Shown piece by piece: positions 12,233 through 26,850 of a stretch of 64,000 bases of DNA. The position numbers were made by a program, and so were the translations under genes. This DNA comes from Pachyseris speciosa (Eukaryota > Cnidaria > Anthozoa > Scleractinia > Pachyseridae): positions 56,001 to 120,000 of the forward strand of contig JAEMWC010000289.1 of NCBI GenBank assembly GCA_016490735.1. The letters are read 5' to 3'. The first letter of the stretch is position 1, and every line of letters begins with the position of its first letter. The notes below the pieces were generated by a model. It had not been told where the DNA came from. It did no database searches and saw only the letters and a list, made by a program, of their open reading frames with translations.

Positions 12233-13311
12233 TGCTTTCTTACTGTTTTTTAGTAATTTTTACTTAGGTGTGTATATGCTAGCTTATGCTGCGCTACACT
12301 TTCAGGCAAGATAAGTTATCTCTTGAATGATCTGCTGACCAATTGACTGCAATTATCACACTACTTTTGTTTAGCATTTTGCCATACTTGAAATAAGCGT
12401 TTCTTAACCCTTTCCGTACCAAGCGGCTGATCTTCCCCATATATGGAGTTACTACCAAAATATCTGCTGTCTTGAAATACTGGGGACGCAGACTTCAGCG
12501 TCACGTGATGCACGCCAGTGCCTGTTGCTTTTCGATTGAGTGGAATCGCTCTAGTGTGATAAGATTGTCGCTTTTAGAGTGGTTTTCTGAGTCATTATCC
12601 TCTGCAGAAGCCCCCAGGCTGGCATCATTAAGCTAGAATGTGGGTGAAGGCGAGCCTTTGAAAGAAACCAGAGGTGAGAGGCGATTTCATGTCGACGGAG
12701 ATGCCAAACACGCTCTGTTATAAGCCTGATGGTGTCTCAAAATGGAACCTGTCTCTCTCGCCGTTCTGCAAGTGGATTCCGTGACCTACCAAGGCTAAGA
12801 AACACTCATTGATGCAATATTTTGCTGGTAGCAGCGGGTGGCTCAACACTTATCCAATAACTACGAAATGAACCGAAGGAGAGTTCTATGCTGTCGGTGT
12901 AGGGGAATTACCCAGAATTCTTTTCGGGCGTGAACGAGGCAAGTTGAGACACACGAGATTGGCTATCAGAGACGGGCTGAAGCCTGGCTGGCAGAAAATG
13001 TCAGAGAAAACTTTCATGGCAGATACCAAGGAGAGAACTTGGGGTTTACTGTAAATGTAGAATTTTGGTTTTCGAACAAAGATTTGGATTAAAAACGTCA
13101 CGTCAAAAAAGTGACACTTTTGATGTCATTCTTCGGCCTTACTTGCATTTTCACCATTGTTAGTTGATAATTTTATAGCTGGTTAGATCTATTACAAGAT
13201 CCGGCTCTTTAATTCTATCAGTCACTCAAAATGTATCTGGGATAGGGTTGTCCGTAGGTAACGACGTTGACACCCTTAAAAAAATTGACTGTTACTAAAG
13301 CATCGTTCGCA

Positions 13312-13384
13312 GGGGAATTAGCTCAAGTGGTAGAGCGCCCGCTTAGCATGCGGGAGGTACCGGGATCGATACCCGGATTCTCCA
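13312..13384 (+). tRNA. tRNA-Ala(AGC)
   Basis: Matches the array consensus. Confidence 0.95.
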
Positions 13385-14489
13385 AATAAGATTATATCAC
13401 TTCTTTTTTTTTTTTTTTTGGTATAGAACCGCAGTGATCCCGCACTCTAATGCGATAGTAGTGACCAATCAAAACCTTTGCAATTTTCACAGCGGAAGTA
13501 TGCGTTCTTGGTTATGATTGTCTGAGACTATTTGAGTAATTTTATTAGCTAATTCTCTACGCTATTTTTGATGTCGAATTTATACTGGTACTTGCCTTTG
13601 CACTTTCATTCAGTTCGCTAGCAATTACTTTCACATTGAAACTGTTAGGTATCGCAGACGAGCGCAGTTTACATCTTTGCTGTCACGTAAGTAGGGTATA
13701 AAGAAAACGCGAAGATTCCGAAATTGACGAAAATTGTATATTCACAAGTCATTGGGTTTGAGACATCCTCGGATCTACCTGTCAGTTGGTAAGGAAGTTT
13801 GAAATATTAAGGACCAAAGCCATTGCTTGTTTGTTTGTATGTGTTTTGGAACATGTGCTTTCAACGTGGAATTTGTTTATTCAAGATATCTTGAACTCCC
13901 ATGGTAACTTCTTGACATTCCAAAGTAAATTCAGTATCAAGATAATTATCTACACTATTTTGTTGGACTGGAATACCTGCCGTCTTTAATGAAGATACCA
14001 ACTACAAAGAAAACCTTAAAGGCGAAGGATAGTAGAACTGTTGACTGTGGCCTAATTAGCCCCACGGTCCGCCGACTGAACAAAGGAATCCAACAAACGT
14101 TCCACTTTGAAACCCTACAATTGCAAAGGAAACATGAGATCGACATGGCTATAGTTTTGTTGGTGATAACGGCGAACTAATTAACATGCATAATCGCTTG
14201 GCTTTAGCGTGTAATGCAATGCCGCGAGTGCAATGTATTTTCTTATGGAATGTTGAAATTGATAGAAAACTAATTATGAGAACCAAAACGAAAAATAAAG
14301 CAACGTATGCAGGAAAGCGCTATTTTACCTTCAAGATTTAGTTTGTTTCTGATATGATTTGCTAACTGATACATGTTGGTCCTTTGCCGCCTTAGGTACC
14401 GTAACTAAGCTTGTTTTGAGCAACAGGTGCTGGACAATCCGCCTTTTAGCGGAATGTTAAATTACTCGCAATTTTTGCTGCTATAACAC

Positions 14490-14561
14490 GGCCTGTTGGT
14501 CTAGTGGCATGATTCTCGCTTTGGGTGCGAGAGGTCCCGGGTTCGACTCCCGGACAGGCCC
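14490..14561 (+). tRNA. tRNA-Pro(TGG)
   Basis: Matches the array consensus; long-class spacer follows. Confidence 0.95.
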
Positions 14562-15685
14562 TGCTTTCTTACTGTTTTTTAGTAATTTTTACTTAGGTGT
14601 GTATATGCTAGCTTATGCTGCGCTACACTTTCAGGCAAGATAAGTTATCTCTTGAATGATCTGCTGACCAATTGACTGCAATTATCACACTACTTTTGTT
14701 TAGCATTTTGCCATACTTGAAATAAGCGTTTCTTAACCCTTTCCGTACCAAGCGGCTGCTATTTAATTCAACACATTTTGGGCACTTCCTAGCTGGGACA
14801 CTTATCTTCCCCATATATGGAGTTACTACCAAAATATCTGCTGTCTTGAAATACTGGGGACGCAGACTTCAGCGTCACGTGATGCACGCCAGTGCCTGTT
14901 GCTTTTCGATTGAGTGGAATCGCTCTAGTGTGATAAGATTGTCGCTTTTAGAGTGGTTTTCTGAGTCATTATCCTCTGCAGAAGCCCCCAGGCTGGCATC
15001 ATTAAGCTAGAATGTGGGTGAAGGCGAGCCTTTGAAAGAAACCAGAGGTGAGAGGCGATTTCATGTCGACGGAGATGCCAAACACGCTCTGTTATAAGCC
15101 TGATGGTGTCTCAAAATGGAACCTGTCTCTCTCGCCGTTCTGCAAGTGGATTCCGTGACCTACCAAGGCTAAGAAACACTCATTGATGCAATATTTTGCT
15201 GGTAGCAGCGGGTGGCTCAACACTTATCCAATAACTACGAAATGAACCGAAGGAGAGTTCTATGCTGTCGGTGTAGGGGAATTACCCAGAATTCTTTTCG
15301 GGCGTGAACGAGGCAAGTTGAGACACACGAGATTGGCTATCAGAGACGGGCTGAAGCCTGGCTGGCAGAAAATGTCAGAGAAAACTTTCATGGCAGATAC
15401 CAAGGAGAGAACTTGGGGTTTACTGTAAATGTAGAATTTTGGTTTTCGAACAAAGATTTGGATTAAAAACGTCACGTCAAAAAAGTGACACTTTTGATGT
15501 CATTCTTCGGCCTTACTTGCATTTTCACCATTGTTAGTTGATAATTTTATAGCTGGTTAGATCTATTACAAGATCCGGCTCTTTAATTCTATCAATCACT
15601 CAAAATGTATCTGGGATAGGGTTGTCCGTAGGTAACGACGTTGACACCCTTAAAAAAATTGACTGTTACTAAAGCATCGTTCGCA

Positions 15686-15758
15686 GGGGAATTAGCTCAA
15701 GTGGTAGAGCGCCCGCTTAGCATGCGGGAGGTACCGGGATCGATACCCGGATTCTCCA
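15686..15758 (+). tRNA. tRNA-Ala(AGC)
   Basis: Matches the array consensus. Confidence 0.95.
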
Positions 15759-16864
15759 AATAAGATTATATCACTTTCTTTTTTTTTTTTTTTTGGTATA
15801 GAACCGCAGTGATCCCGCACTCTAATGCGATAGTAGTGACCAATCAAAACCTTTGCAATTTTCACAGCGGAAGTATGCGTTCTTGGTTATGATTGTCTGA
15901 GACTATTTGAGTAATTTTATTAGCTAATTCTCTACGCTATTTTTGATGTCGAATTTATACTGGTACTTGCCTTTGCACTTTCATTCAGTTCGCTAGCAAT
16001 TACTTTCACATTGAAACTGTTAGGTATCGCAGACGAGCGCAGTTTACATCTTTGCTGTCACGTAAGTAGGGTATAAAGAAAACGCGAAGATTCCGAAATT
16101 GACGAAAATTGTATATTCACAAGTCATTGGGTTTGAGACATCCTCGGATCTACCTGTCAGTTGGTAAGGAAGTTTGAAATATTAAGGACCAAAGCCATTG
16201 CTTGTTTGTTTGTATGTGTTTTGGAACATGTGCTTTCAACGTGGAATTTGTTTATTCAAGATATCTTGAACTCCCATGGTAACTTCTTGACATTCCAAAG
16301 TAAATTCAGTATCAAGATAATTATCTACACTATTTTGTTGGACTGGAATACCTGCCGTCTTTAATGAAGATACCAACTACAAAGAAAACCTTAAAGGCGA
16401 AGGATAGTAGAACTGTTGACTGTGGCCTAATTAGCCCCACGGTCCGCCGACTGAACAAAGGAATCCAACAAACGTTCCACTTTGAAACCCTACAATTGCA
16501 AAGGAAACATGAGATCGACATGGCTATAGTTTTGTTGGTGATAACGGCGAACTAATTAACATGCATAATCGCTTGGCTTTAGCGTGTAATGCAATGCCGC
16601 GAGTGCAATGTATTTTCTTATGGAATGTTGAAATTGATAGAAAACTAATTATGAGAACCAAAACGAAAAATAAAGCAACGTATGCAGGAAAGCGCTATTT
16701 TACCTTCAAGATTTAGTTTGTTTCTGATATGATTTGCTAACTGATACATGTTGGTCCTTTGCCGCCTTAGGTACCGTAACTAAGCTTGTTTTGAGCAACA
16801 GGTGCTGGACAATCCGCCTTTTAGCGGAATGTTAAATTACTCGCAATTTTTGCTGCTATAACAC

Positions 16865-16936
16865 GGCCTGTTGGTCTAGTGGCATGATTCTCGCTTTGGG
16901 TGCGAGAGGTCCCGGGTTCGACTCCCGGACAGGCCC
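16865..16936 (+). tRNA. tRNA-Pro(TGG)
   Basis: Matches the array consensus. The spacer that follows has a private rearrangement near 17130-17158 where the 44-bp indel lies. Confidence 0.95.
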
Positions 16937-18021
16937 TGCTTTCTTACTGTTTTTTAGTAATTTTTACTTAGGTGTGTATATGCTAGCTTATGCTGCGCTA
17001 CACTTTCAGGCAAGATAAGTTATCTCTTGAATGATCTGCTGACCAATTGACTGCAATTATCACACTACTTTTGTTTAGCATTTTGCCATACTTGAAATAA
17101 GCGTTTCTTAACCCTTTCCGTACCAAGCGGCTGCTATCTTCCCCTAGCTACACTATGGAGTTACTACCAAAATATCTGCTGTCTTGAAATACTGGGGACG
17201 CAGACTTCAGCGTCACGTGATGCACGCCAGTGCCTGTTGCTTTTCGATTGAGTGGAATCGCTCTAGTGTGATAAGATTGTCGCTTTTAGAGTGGTTTTCT
17301 GAGTCATTTCCTCTGCAGAAGCCCCCAGGCTGGCATCATTAAGCTAGAATGTGGGTGAAGGCGAGCCTTTGAAAGAAACCAGAGGTGAGAGGCGATTTCA
17401 TGTCGACGGAGATGCCAAACACGCTCTGTTATAAGCCTGATGGTGTCTCAAAATGGAACCTGTCTCTCTCGCCGTTCTGCAAGTGGATTCCGTGACCTAC
17501 CAAGGCTAAGAAACACTCATTGATGCAATATTTTGCTGGTAGCAGCGGGTGGCTCAACACTTATCCAATAACTACGAAATGAACCGAAGGAGAGTTCTAT
17601 GCTGTCGGTGTAGGGGAATTACCCAGAATTCTTTTCGGGCGTGAACGAGGCAAGTTGAGACACACGAGATTGGCTATCAGAAACGGGCTGAAGCCTGGCT
17701 GGCAGAAAATGTCAGAGAAAACTTTCATGGCAGATACCAAGGAGAGAACTTGGGGTTTACTGTAAATGTAGAATTTTGGTTTTCGAACAAAGATTTGGAT
17801 TAAAAACGTCACGTCAAAAAAGTGCACTTTTGATGTCATTCTTCGGCCTTACTTGCATTTTCACCATTGTTAGTTGATAATTTTATAGCTGGTTAGATCT
17901 ATTACAAGATCCGGCTCTTTAATTCTATCAGTCACTCAAAATGTATCTGGGATAGGGTTGTCCGTAGGTAACGACGTTGACACCCTTAAAAAAATTGACT
18001 GTTACTAAAGCATCGTTCGCA

Positions 18022-18094
18022 GGGGAATTAGCTCAAGTGGTAGAGCGCCCGCTTAGCATGCGGGAGGTACCGGGATCGATACCCGGATTCTCCA
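18022..18094 (+). tRNA. tRNA-Ala(AGC)
   Basis: Matches the array consensus. Confidence 0.95.
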
Positions 18095-19199
18095 AATAAG
18101 ATTATATCACTTCTTTTTTTTTTTTTTTTTGGTATAGAACCGCAGTGATCCCGCACTCTAATGCGATAGTAGTGACCAATCAAAACCTTTGCAATTTTCA
18201 CAGCGGAAGTATGCGTTCTTGGTTATGATTGTCTGAGACTATTTGAGTAATTTTATTAGCTAATTCTCTACGCTATTTTTGATGTCGAATTTATACTGGT
18301 ACTTGCCTTTGCACTTTCATTCAGTTCGCTAGCAATTACTTTCACATTGAAACTGTTAGGTATCGCAGACGAGCGCAGTTTACATCTTTGCTGTCACGTA
18401 AGTAGGGTATAAAGAAAACGCGAAGATTCCGAAATTGACGAAAATTGTATATTCACAAGTCATTGGGTTTGAGACATCCTCGGATCTACCTGTCAGTTGG
18501 TAAGGAAGTTTGAAATATTAAGGACCAAAGCCATTGCTTGTTTGTTTGTATGTGTTTTGGAACATGTGCTTTCAACGTGGAATTTGTTTATTCAAGATAT
18601 CTTGAACTCCCATGGTAACTTCTTGACATTCCAAAGTAAATTCAGTATCAAGATAATTATCTACACTATTTTGTTGGACTGGAATACCTGCCGTCTTTAA
18701 TGAAGATACCAACTACAAAGAAAACCTTAAAGGCGAAGGATAGTAGAACTGTTGACTGTGGCCTAATTAGCCCCACGGTCCGCCGACTGAACAAAGGAAT
18801 CCAACAAACGTTCCACTTTGAAACCCTACAATTGCAAAGGAAACATGAGATCGACATGGCTATAGTTTTGTTGGTGATAACGGCGAACTAATTAACATGC
18901 ATAATCGCTTGCTTTAGCGTGTAATGCAATGCCGCGAGTGCAATGTATTTTCTTATGGAATGTTGAAATTGATAGAAAACTAATTATGAGAACCAAAACG
19001 AAAAATAAAGCAACGTATGCAGGAAAGCGCTATTTTACCTTCAAGATTTAGTTTGTTTCTGATATGATTTGCTAACTGATACATGTTGGTCCTTTGCCGC
19101 CTTAGGTACCGTAACTAAGCTTGTTTTGAGCAACAGGTGCTGGACAATCCGCCTTTTAGCGGAATGTTAAATTACTCGCAATTTTTGCTGCTATAACAC

Positions 19200-19271
19200 G
19201 GCCTGTTGGTCTAGTGGCATGATTCTCGCTTTGGGTGCGAGAGGTCCCGGGTTCGACTCCCGGACAGGCCC
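19200..19271 (+). tRNA. tRNA-Pro(TGG)
   Basis: Matches the array consensus. Confidence 0.95.
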
Positions 19272-20391
19272 TGCTTTCTTACTGTTTTTTAGTAATTTTT
19301 ACTTAGGTGTGTATATGCTAGCTTATGCTGCGCTACACTTTCAGGCAAGATAAGTTATCTCTTGAATGATCTGCTGACCAATTGACTGCAATTATCACAC
19401 TACTTTTGTTTAGCATTTTGCCATACTTGAAATAAGCGTTTCTTAACCCTTTCCGTACCAAGCGGCTGCTATTTAATTCAACACATTTTGGGCACTTCCT
19501 AGCACACTTATCTTCCCCATATATGGAGTTACTACCAAAATATCTGCTGTCTTGAAATACTGGGGACGCAGACTTCAGCGTCACGTGATGCACGCCAGTG
19601 CCTGTTGCTTTTCGATTGAGTGGAATCGCTCTAGTGTGATAAGATTGTCACTTTTAGAGTGGTTTTCTGAGTCATTTTCCTCTGCAGAAGCCCCCAGGCT
19701 GGCATCATTAAGCTAGAATGTGGGTGAAGGCGAGCCTTTGAAAGAAACCAGAGGTGAGAGGCGATTTCATGTCGACGGAGATGCCAAACACGCTCTGTTA
19801 TAAGCCTGATGGTGTCTCAAAATGGAACCTGTCTCTCTCGCCGTTCTGCAAGTGGATTCCGTGACCTACCAAGGCTAAGAAACACTCATTGATGCAATAT
19901 TTTGCTGGTAGCAGCGGGTGGCTCAACACTTATCCAATAACTACGAAATGAACCGAAGGAGAGTTCTATGCTGTCGGTGTAGGGGAATTACCCAGAATTC
20001 TTTTCGGGCGTGAACGAGGCAAGTTGAGACACACGAGATTGGCTATCAGAAACGGGCTGAAGCCTGGCTGGCAGAAAATGTCAGAGAAAACTTTCATGGC
20101 AGATACCAAGGAGAGAACTTGGGGTTTACTGTAAATGTAGAATTTTGGTTTTCGAACAAAGATTTGGATTAAAAACGTCACGTCAAAAAAGTGCAACTTT
20201 TGATGTCATTCTTCGGCCTTACTTGCATTTTCACCATTGTTAGTTGATAATTTTATAGCTGGTTAGATCTATTACAAGATCCGGCTCTTTAATTCTATCA
20301 ATCACTCAAAATGTATCTGGGATAGGGTTGTCCGTAGGTAACGACGTTGACACCCTTAAAAAAATTGACTGTTACTAAAGCATCGTTCGCA

Positions 20392-20464
20392 GGGGAATTA
20401 GCTCAAGTGGTAGAGCGCCCGCTTAGCATGCGGGAGGTACCGGGATCGATACCCGGATTCTCCA
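20392..20464 (+). tRNA. tRNA-Ala(AGC)
   Basis: Matches the array consensus. Confidence 0.95.
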
Positions 20465-21569
20465 AATAAGATTATATCACTTCTTTTTTTTTTTTTTTTG
20501 GTATAGAACCGCAGTGATCCCGCACTCTAATGCGATAGTAGTGACCAATCAAAACCTTTGCAATTTTCACAGCGGAAGTATGCGTTCTTGGTTATGATTG
20601 TCTGAGACTATTTGAGTAATTTTATTAGCTAATTCTCTACGCTATTTTTGATGTCGAATTTATACTGGTACTTGCCTTTGCACTTTCATTCAGTTCGCTA
20701 GCAATTACTTTCACATTGAAACTGTTAGGTATCGCAGACGAGCGCAGTTTACATCTTTGCTGTCACGTAAGTAGGGTATAAAGAAAACGCGAAGATTCCG
20801 AAATTGACGAAAATTGTATATTCACAAGTCATTGGGTTTGAGACATCCTCGGATCTACCTGTCAGTTGGTAAGGAAGTTTGAAATATTAAGGACCAAAGC
20901 CATTGCTTGTTTGTTTGTATGTGTTTTGGAACATGTGCTTTCAACGTGGAATTTGTTTATTCAAGATATCTTGAACTCCCATGGTAACTTCTTGACATTC
21001 CAAAGTAAATTCAGTATCAAGATAATTATCTACACTATTTTGTTGGACTGGAATACCTGCCGTCTTTAATGAAGATACCAACTACAAAGAAAACCTTAAA
21101 GGCGAAGGATAGTAGAACTGTTGACTGTGGCCTAATTAGCCCCACGGTCCGCCGACTGAACAAAGGAATCCAACAAACGTTCCACTTTGAAACCCTACAA
21201 TTGCAAAGGAAACATGAGATCGACATGGCTATAGTTTTGTTGGTGATAACGGCGAACTAATTAACATGCATAATCGCTTGGCTTTAGCGTGTAATGCAAT
21301 GCCGCGAGTGCAATGTATTTTCTTATGGAATGTTGAAATTGATAGAAAACTAATTATGAGAACCAAAACGAAAAATAAAGCAACGTATGCAGGAAAGCGC
21401 TATTTTACCTTCAAGATTTAGTTTGTTTCTGATATGATTTGCTAACTGATACATGTTGGTCCTTTGCCGCCTTAGGTACCGTAACTAAGCTTGTTTTGAG
21501 CAACAGGTGCTGGACAATCCGCCTTTTAGCGGAATGTTAAATTACTCGCAATTTTTGCTGCTATAACAC

Positions 21570-21641
21570 GGCCTGTTGGTCTAGTGGCATGATTCTCGCT
21601 TTGGGTGCGAGAGGTCCCGGGTTCGACTCCCGGACAGGCCC
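21570..21641 (+). tRNA. tRNA-Pro(TGG)
   Basis: Matches the array consensus; long-class spacer follows. Confidence 0.95.
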
Positions 21642-22766
21642 TGCTTTCTTACTGTTTTTTAGTAATTTTTACTTAGGTGTGTATATGCTAGCTTATGCTG
21701 CGCTACACTTTCAGGCAAGATAAGTTATCTCTTGAATGATCTGCTGACCAATTGACTGCAATTATCACACTACTTTTGTTTAGCATTTTGCCATACTTGA
21801 AATAAGCGTTTCTTAACCCTTTCCGTACCAAGCGGCTGCTATTTAATTCAACACATTTTGGGCACTTCCTAGCTGGGACACTTATCTTCCCCATATATGG
21901 AGTTACTACCAAAATATCTGCTGTCTTGAAATACTGGGGACGCAGACTTCAGCGTCACGTGATGCACGCCAGTGCCTGTTGCTTTTCGATTGAGTGGAAT
22001 CGCTCTAGTGTGATAAGATTGTCGCTTTTAGAGTGGTTTTCTGAGTCATTTTCCTCTGCAGAAGCCCCCAGGCTGGCATCATTAAGCTAGAATGTGGGTG
22101 AAGGCGAGCCTTTGAAAGAAACCAGAGGTGAGAGGCGATTTCATGTCGACGGAGATGCCAAACACGCTCTGTTATAAGCCTGATGGTGTCTCAAAATGGA
22201 ACCTGTCTCTCTCGCCGTTCTGCAAGTGGATTCCGTGACCTACCAAGGCTAAGAAACACTCATTGATGCAATATTTTGCTGGTAGCAGCGGGTGGCTCAA
22301 CACTTATCCAATAACTACGAAATGAACCGAAGGAGAGTTCTATGCTGTCGGTGTAGGGGAATTACCCAGAATTCTTTTCGGGCGTGAACGAGGCAAGTTG
22401 AGACACACGAGATTGGCTATCAGAACGGGCTGAAGCCTGGCTGGCAGAAAAATGTCAGAGAAAACTTTCATGGCAGATACCAAGGAGAGAACTTGGGGTT
22501 TACTGTAAATGTAGAATTTTGGTTTTCGAACAAAGATTTGGATTAAAAACGTCACGTCAAAAAAGTGACACTTTTGATGTCATTCTTCGGCCTTACTTGC
22601 ATTTTCACCATTGTTAGTTGATAATTTTTATAGCTGGTTAGATCTATTACAAGATCCGGCTCTTTAATTCTATCAATCACTCAAAATGTATCTGGGATAG
22701 GGTTGTCCGTAGGTAACGACGTTGACACCCTTAAAAAAATTGACTGTTACTAAAGCATCGTTCGCA

Positions 22767-22839
22767 GGGGAATTAGCTCAAGTGGTAGAGCGCCCGCTTA
22801 GCATGCGGGAGGTACCGGGATCGATACCCGGATTCTCCA
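22767..22839 (+). tRNA. tRNA-Ala(AGC)
   Basis: Matches the array consensus. The downstream T-run is interrupted by one C, a variant shared with the next units. Confidence 0.95.
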
Positions 22840-23946
22840 AATAAGATTATATCACTTCTTTTTCTTTTTTTTTTTTGGTATAGAACCGCAGTGATCCCGC
22901 ACTCTAATGCGATAGTAGTGACCAATCAAAACCTTTGCAATTTTCACAGCGGAAGTATGCGTTCTTGGTTATGATTGTCTGAGACTATTTGAGTAATTTT
23001 ATTAGCTAATTCTCTACGCTATTTTGATGTCGAATTTATACTGGTACTTGCCTTTGCACTTTCATTCAGTTCGCTAGCAATTACTTTCACATTGAAACTG
23101 TTAGGTATCGCAGACGAGCGCAGTTTACATCTTTGCTGTCACGTAAGTAGGGTATAAAGAAAACGCGAAGATTCCGAAATTGACGAAAATTGTATATTCA
23201 CAAGTCATTGGGTTTGAGACATCCTCGGATCTACCTGTCAGTTGGTAAGGAAGTTTGAAATATTAAGGACCAAAGCCATTGCTTGTTTGTTTGTATGTGT
23301 TTTGGAACATGTGCTTTCAACGTGGAATTTGTTTATTCAAGATATCTTGAACTCCCATGGTAACTTCTTGACATTCCAAAGTAAATTCAGTATCAAGATA
23401 ATTATCTACACTATTTTGTTGGACTGGAATACCTGCCGTCTTTAATGAAGATACCAACTACAAAGAAAACCTTAAAGGCGAAGGATAGTAGAACTGTTGA
23501 CTGTGGCCTAATTAGCCCCACGGTCCGCCGACTGAACAAAGGAATCCAACAAACGTTCCACTTTGAAACCCTACAATTGCAAAGGAAACATGAGATCGAC
23601 ATGGCTATAGTTTTGTTGGTGATAACGGCGAACTAATTAACATGCATAATCGCTTGGCTTTAGCGTGTAATGCAATGCCGCGAGTGCAATGTATTTTCTT
23701 ATGGAATGTTGAAATTGATAGAAAACTAATTATGAGAACCAAAACGAAAAATAAAGCAACGTATGCAGGAAAGCGCTATTTTACCTTCAAAGATTTAGTT
23801 TGTTTCTGATATGATTTGCTAACTGATACATGTTGGTCCTTTGCCGCCTTAGGTACCGTAACTAAGCTTGTTTTGAGCAACAGGTGCTGGACAATCCGCC
23901 TTTTAGCGGAATGTTAAATTACTCGCAATTTTTGCTGCTATAACAC

Positions 23947-24018
23947 GGCCTGTTGGTCTAGTGGCATGATTCTCGCTTTGGGTGCGAGAGGTCCCGGGTT
24001 CGACTCCCGGACAGGCCC
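23947..24018 (+). tRNA. tRNA-Pro(TGG)
   Basis: Matches the array consensus. This is the last intact Pro gene before the rearranged section. Confidence 0.95.
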
Positions 24019-25140
24019 TGCTTTCTTACTGTTTTTTTAGTAATTTTACTTAGGTGTGTATATGCTAGCTTATGCTGCGCTACACTTTCAGGCAAGATAA
24101 GTTATCTCTTGAATGATCTGCTGACCAATTGACTGCAATTATCACACTACTTTTGTTTAGCATTTTGCCATACTTGAAATAAGCGTTTCTTAACCCTTTC
24201 CGTACCAAGCGGCTGCTATTTAATTCAACACATTTTGGGCACTTCCTAGCTGGGACACTTATCTTCCCATATATGGAGTTACTACCAAAATATCTGCTGT
24301 CTTGAAATACTGGGGACGCAGACTTCAGCGTCACGTGATGCACGCCAGTGCCTGTTGCTTTTCGATTGAGTGGAATCGCTCTAGTGTGATAAGATTGTCG
24401 CTTTTAGAGTGGTTTTCTGAGTCATTTTCCTCTGCAGAAGCCCCCAGGCTGGCATCATTAAGCTAGAATGTGGGTGAAGGCGAGCCTTTGAAAGAAACCA
24501 GAGGTGAGAGGCGATTTCATGTCGACGGAATGCCAAACACGCTCTGTTATAAGCCTGATGGTGTCTCAAAATGGAACCTGTCTCTCTCGCCGTTCTGCAA
24601 GTGGATTCCGTGACCTACCAAGGCTAAGAAACACTCATTGATGCAATATTTTGCTGGTAGCAGCGGGTGGCTCAACACTTATCCAATAACTACGAAATGA
24701 ACCGAAGGAGAGTTCTATGCTGTCGGTGTAGGGGAATTACCCAGAATTCTTTTCGGGCGTGAACGAGGCAAGTTGAGACACACGAGATTGGCTATCAGAA
24801 ACGGGCTGAAGCCTGGCTGGCAGAAAATGTCAGAGAAAACTTTCATGGCAGATACCAAGGAGAGAACTTGGGGTTTACTGTAAATGTAGAATTTTGTTTT
24901 TCGAACAAAGATTTGGATTAAAAACGTCACGTCAAAAAAGTGCAACTTTTGATGTCATTCTTCGGCCTTACTTGCATTTTCACCATTGTTAGTTGATAAT
25001 TTTATAGCTGGTTAGATCTATTACAAGATCCGGCTCTTTAATTCTATCAATCACTCAAAATGTATCTGGGATAGGGTTGTCCGTAGGTAACGACGTTGAC
25101 ACCCTTAAAAAAATTGACTGTTACTAAAGCATCGTTCGCA

Positions 25141-25213
25141 GGGGAATTAGCTCAAGTGGTAGAGCGCCCGCTTAGCATGCGGGAGGTACCGGGATCGATA
25201 CCCGGATTCTCCA
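25141..25213 (+). tRNA. tRNA-Ala(AGC)
   Basis: Matches the array consensus. It lies in a truncated 771-bp unit with no Pro partner. Confidence 0.95.
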
Positions 25214-25911
25214 AATAAGATTATATCACTTCTTTTTCTTTTTTTTTTGGTATAGAACCGCAGTGATCCCGCACTCTAATGCGATAGTAGTGACCAATCA
25301 AACCTTTGCAATTTTCACAGCGGAAGTATGCGTTCTTGGTTATGATTGTCTGAGACTATTTGAGTAATTTTATTAGCTAATTCTCTACGCTATTTTGATG
25401 TCGAATTTATACTGGTACTTGCCTTTGCACTTTCATTCAGTTCGCTAGCAATTACTTTCACATTGAAACTGTTAGGTATCGCAGACGAGCGCAGTTTACA
25501 TCTTTGCTGTCACGTAAGTAGGGTATAAAGAAAACGCGGCAAGTTGAGACACACGAGATTGGCTATCAGAAACGGGCTGAAGCCTGGCTGGCAGAAAATG
25601 TCAGAGAAAACTTTCATGGCAGATACCAAGGAGAGAACTTGGGGTTTACTGTAAATGTAGAATTTTGGTTTTCGAACAAAGATTTGGATTAAAAACGTCA
25701 CGTCAAAAAAGTGCAACTTTTGATGTCATTCTTCGGCCTTACTTGCATTTTCACCATTGTTAGTTGATAATTTTATAGCTGGTTAGATCTATTACAAGAT
25801 CCGGCTCTTTAATTCTATCAATCACTCAAAATGTATCTGGGATAGGGTTGTCCGTAGGTAACGACGTTGACACCCTTAAAAAAATTGACTGTTACTAAAG
25901 CATCGTTCGCA
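25214..25911 (+). repeat. Truncated unit with internal deletion
   Basis: At about 25538 the sequence jumps from the spacer after tRNA-Ala (AAAACGCG) to the spacer before the next tRNA-Ala (GCAAGTTGAGAC). About 1.6 kb is lost, including tRNA-Pro. The two parent sites share a short near-match (ACGCG/ACGAG). Confidence 0.9.
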
Positions 25912-25983
25912 GGGAATTAGCTCAAGTGGTAGAGCGCCCGCTTAGCATGCGGGAGGTACCGGGATCGATACCCGGATTCTCCA
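25912..25983 (+). tRNA. tRNA-Ala(AGC), one-base acceptor deletion
   Basis: Begins GGGAATTAG, one G fewer than the consensus. The rest is identical. The acceptor stem could slip by one pair. This is either a damaged copy or a sequencing error. Confidence 0.75.
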
Positions 25984-26850
25984 AATAAGATTATATCACT
26001 TCTTTTTCTTTTTTTTTTTTTGTATAGAACCGCAGTGATCCCGCACTCTAATGCGATAGTAGTGACCAATCAAAACCTTTGCAATTTTCACAGCGGAAGT
26101 ATGCGTTCTTGGTTATGATTGTCTGAGACTATTTGAGTAATTTTATTAGCTAATTCTCTACGCTATTTTTGATGTCGAATTTATACTGGTACTTGCCTTT
26201 GCACTTTCATTCAGTTCGCTAGCAATTACTTTCACATTGAAACTGTTAGGTATCGCAGACGAGCGCAGTTTACATCTTTGCTGTCACGTAAGTAGGGTAT
26301 AAAGAAAACGCGAAGATTCCGAAATTGACGAAAATTGTATATTCACAAGTCATTGGGTTTGAGACATCCTCGGATCTACCTGTCAGTTGGTAAGGAAGTT
26401 TTAAATATTAAGGACCAAAGCCATTGCTTGTTTGTTTGTATGTGTTTTGGAACATGTGCTTTCAACGTGGAATTTGTTTATTCAAGATATCTTGAACTCC
26501 CATGGTAACTTCTTGACATTCCAAAGTAAATTCAGTATCAAGATAATTATCTACACTATTTTGTTGGACTGGAATACCTGCCGTCTTTAATGAAGATACC
26601 AACTACAAAGAAAACCTTAAAGGCGAAGGATAGTAGAACTGTTGACTGTGGCCTAATTAGCCCCACGGTCCGCCGACTGAACAAAGGAATCCAACAAACG
26701 TTCCACTTTGAAACCCTACAATTGCAAAGGAAACATGAGATCGACATGGCTATAGTTTTGTTGGTGATAACGGCGAACTAATTAACATGCATAATCGCTT
26801 GGCTTTAGCGTGTAATGCAATGCCGCGAGTGCAATATATTTTTCTTCTTT

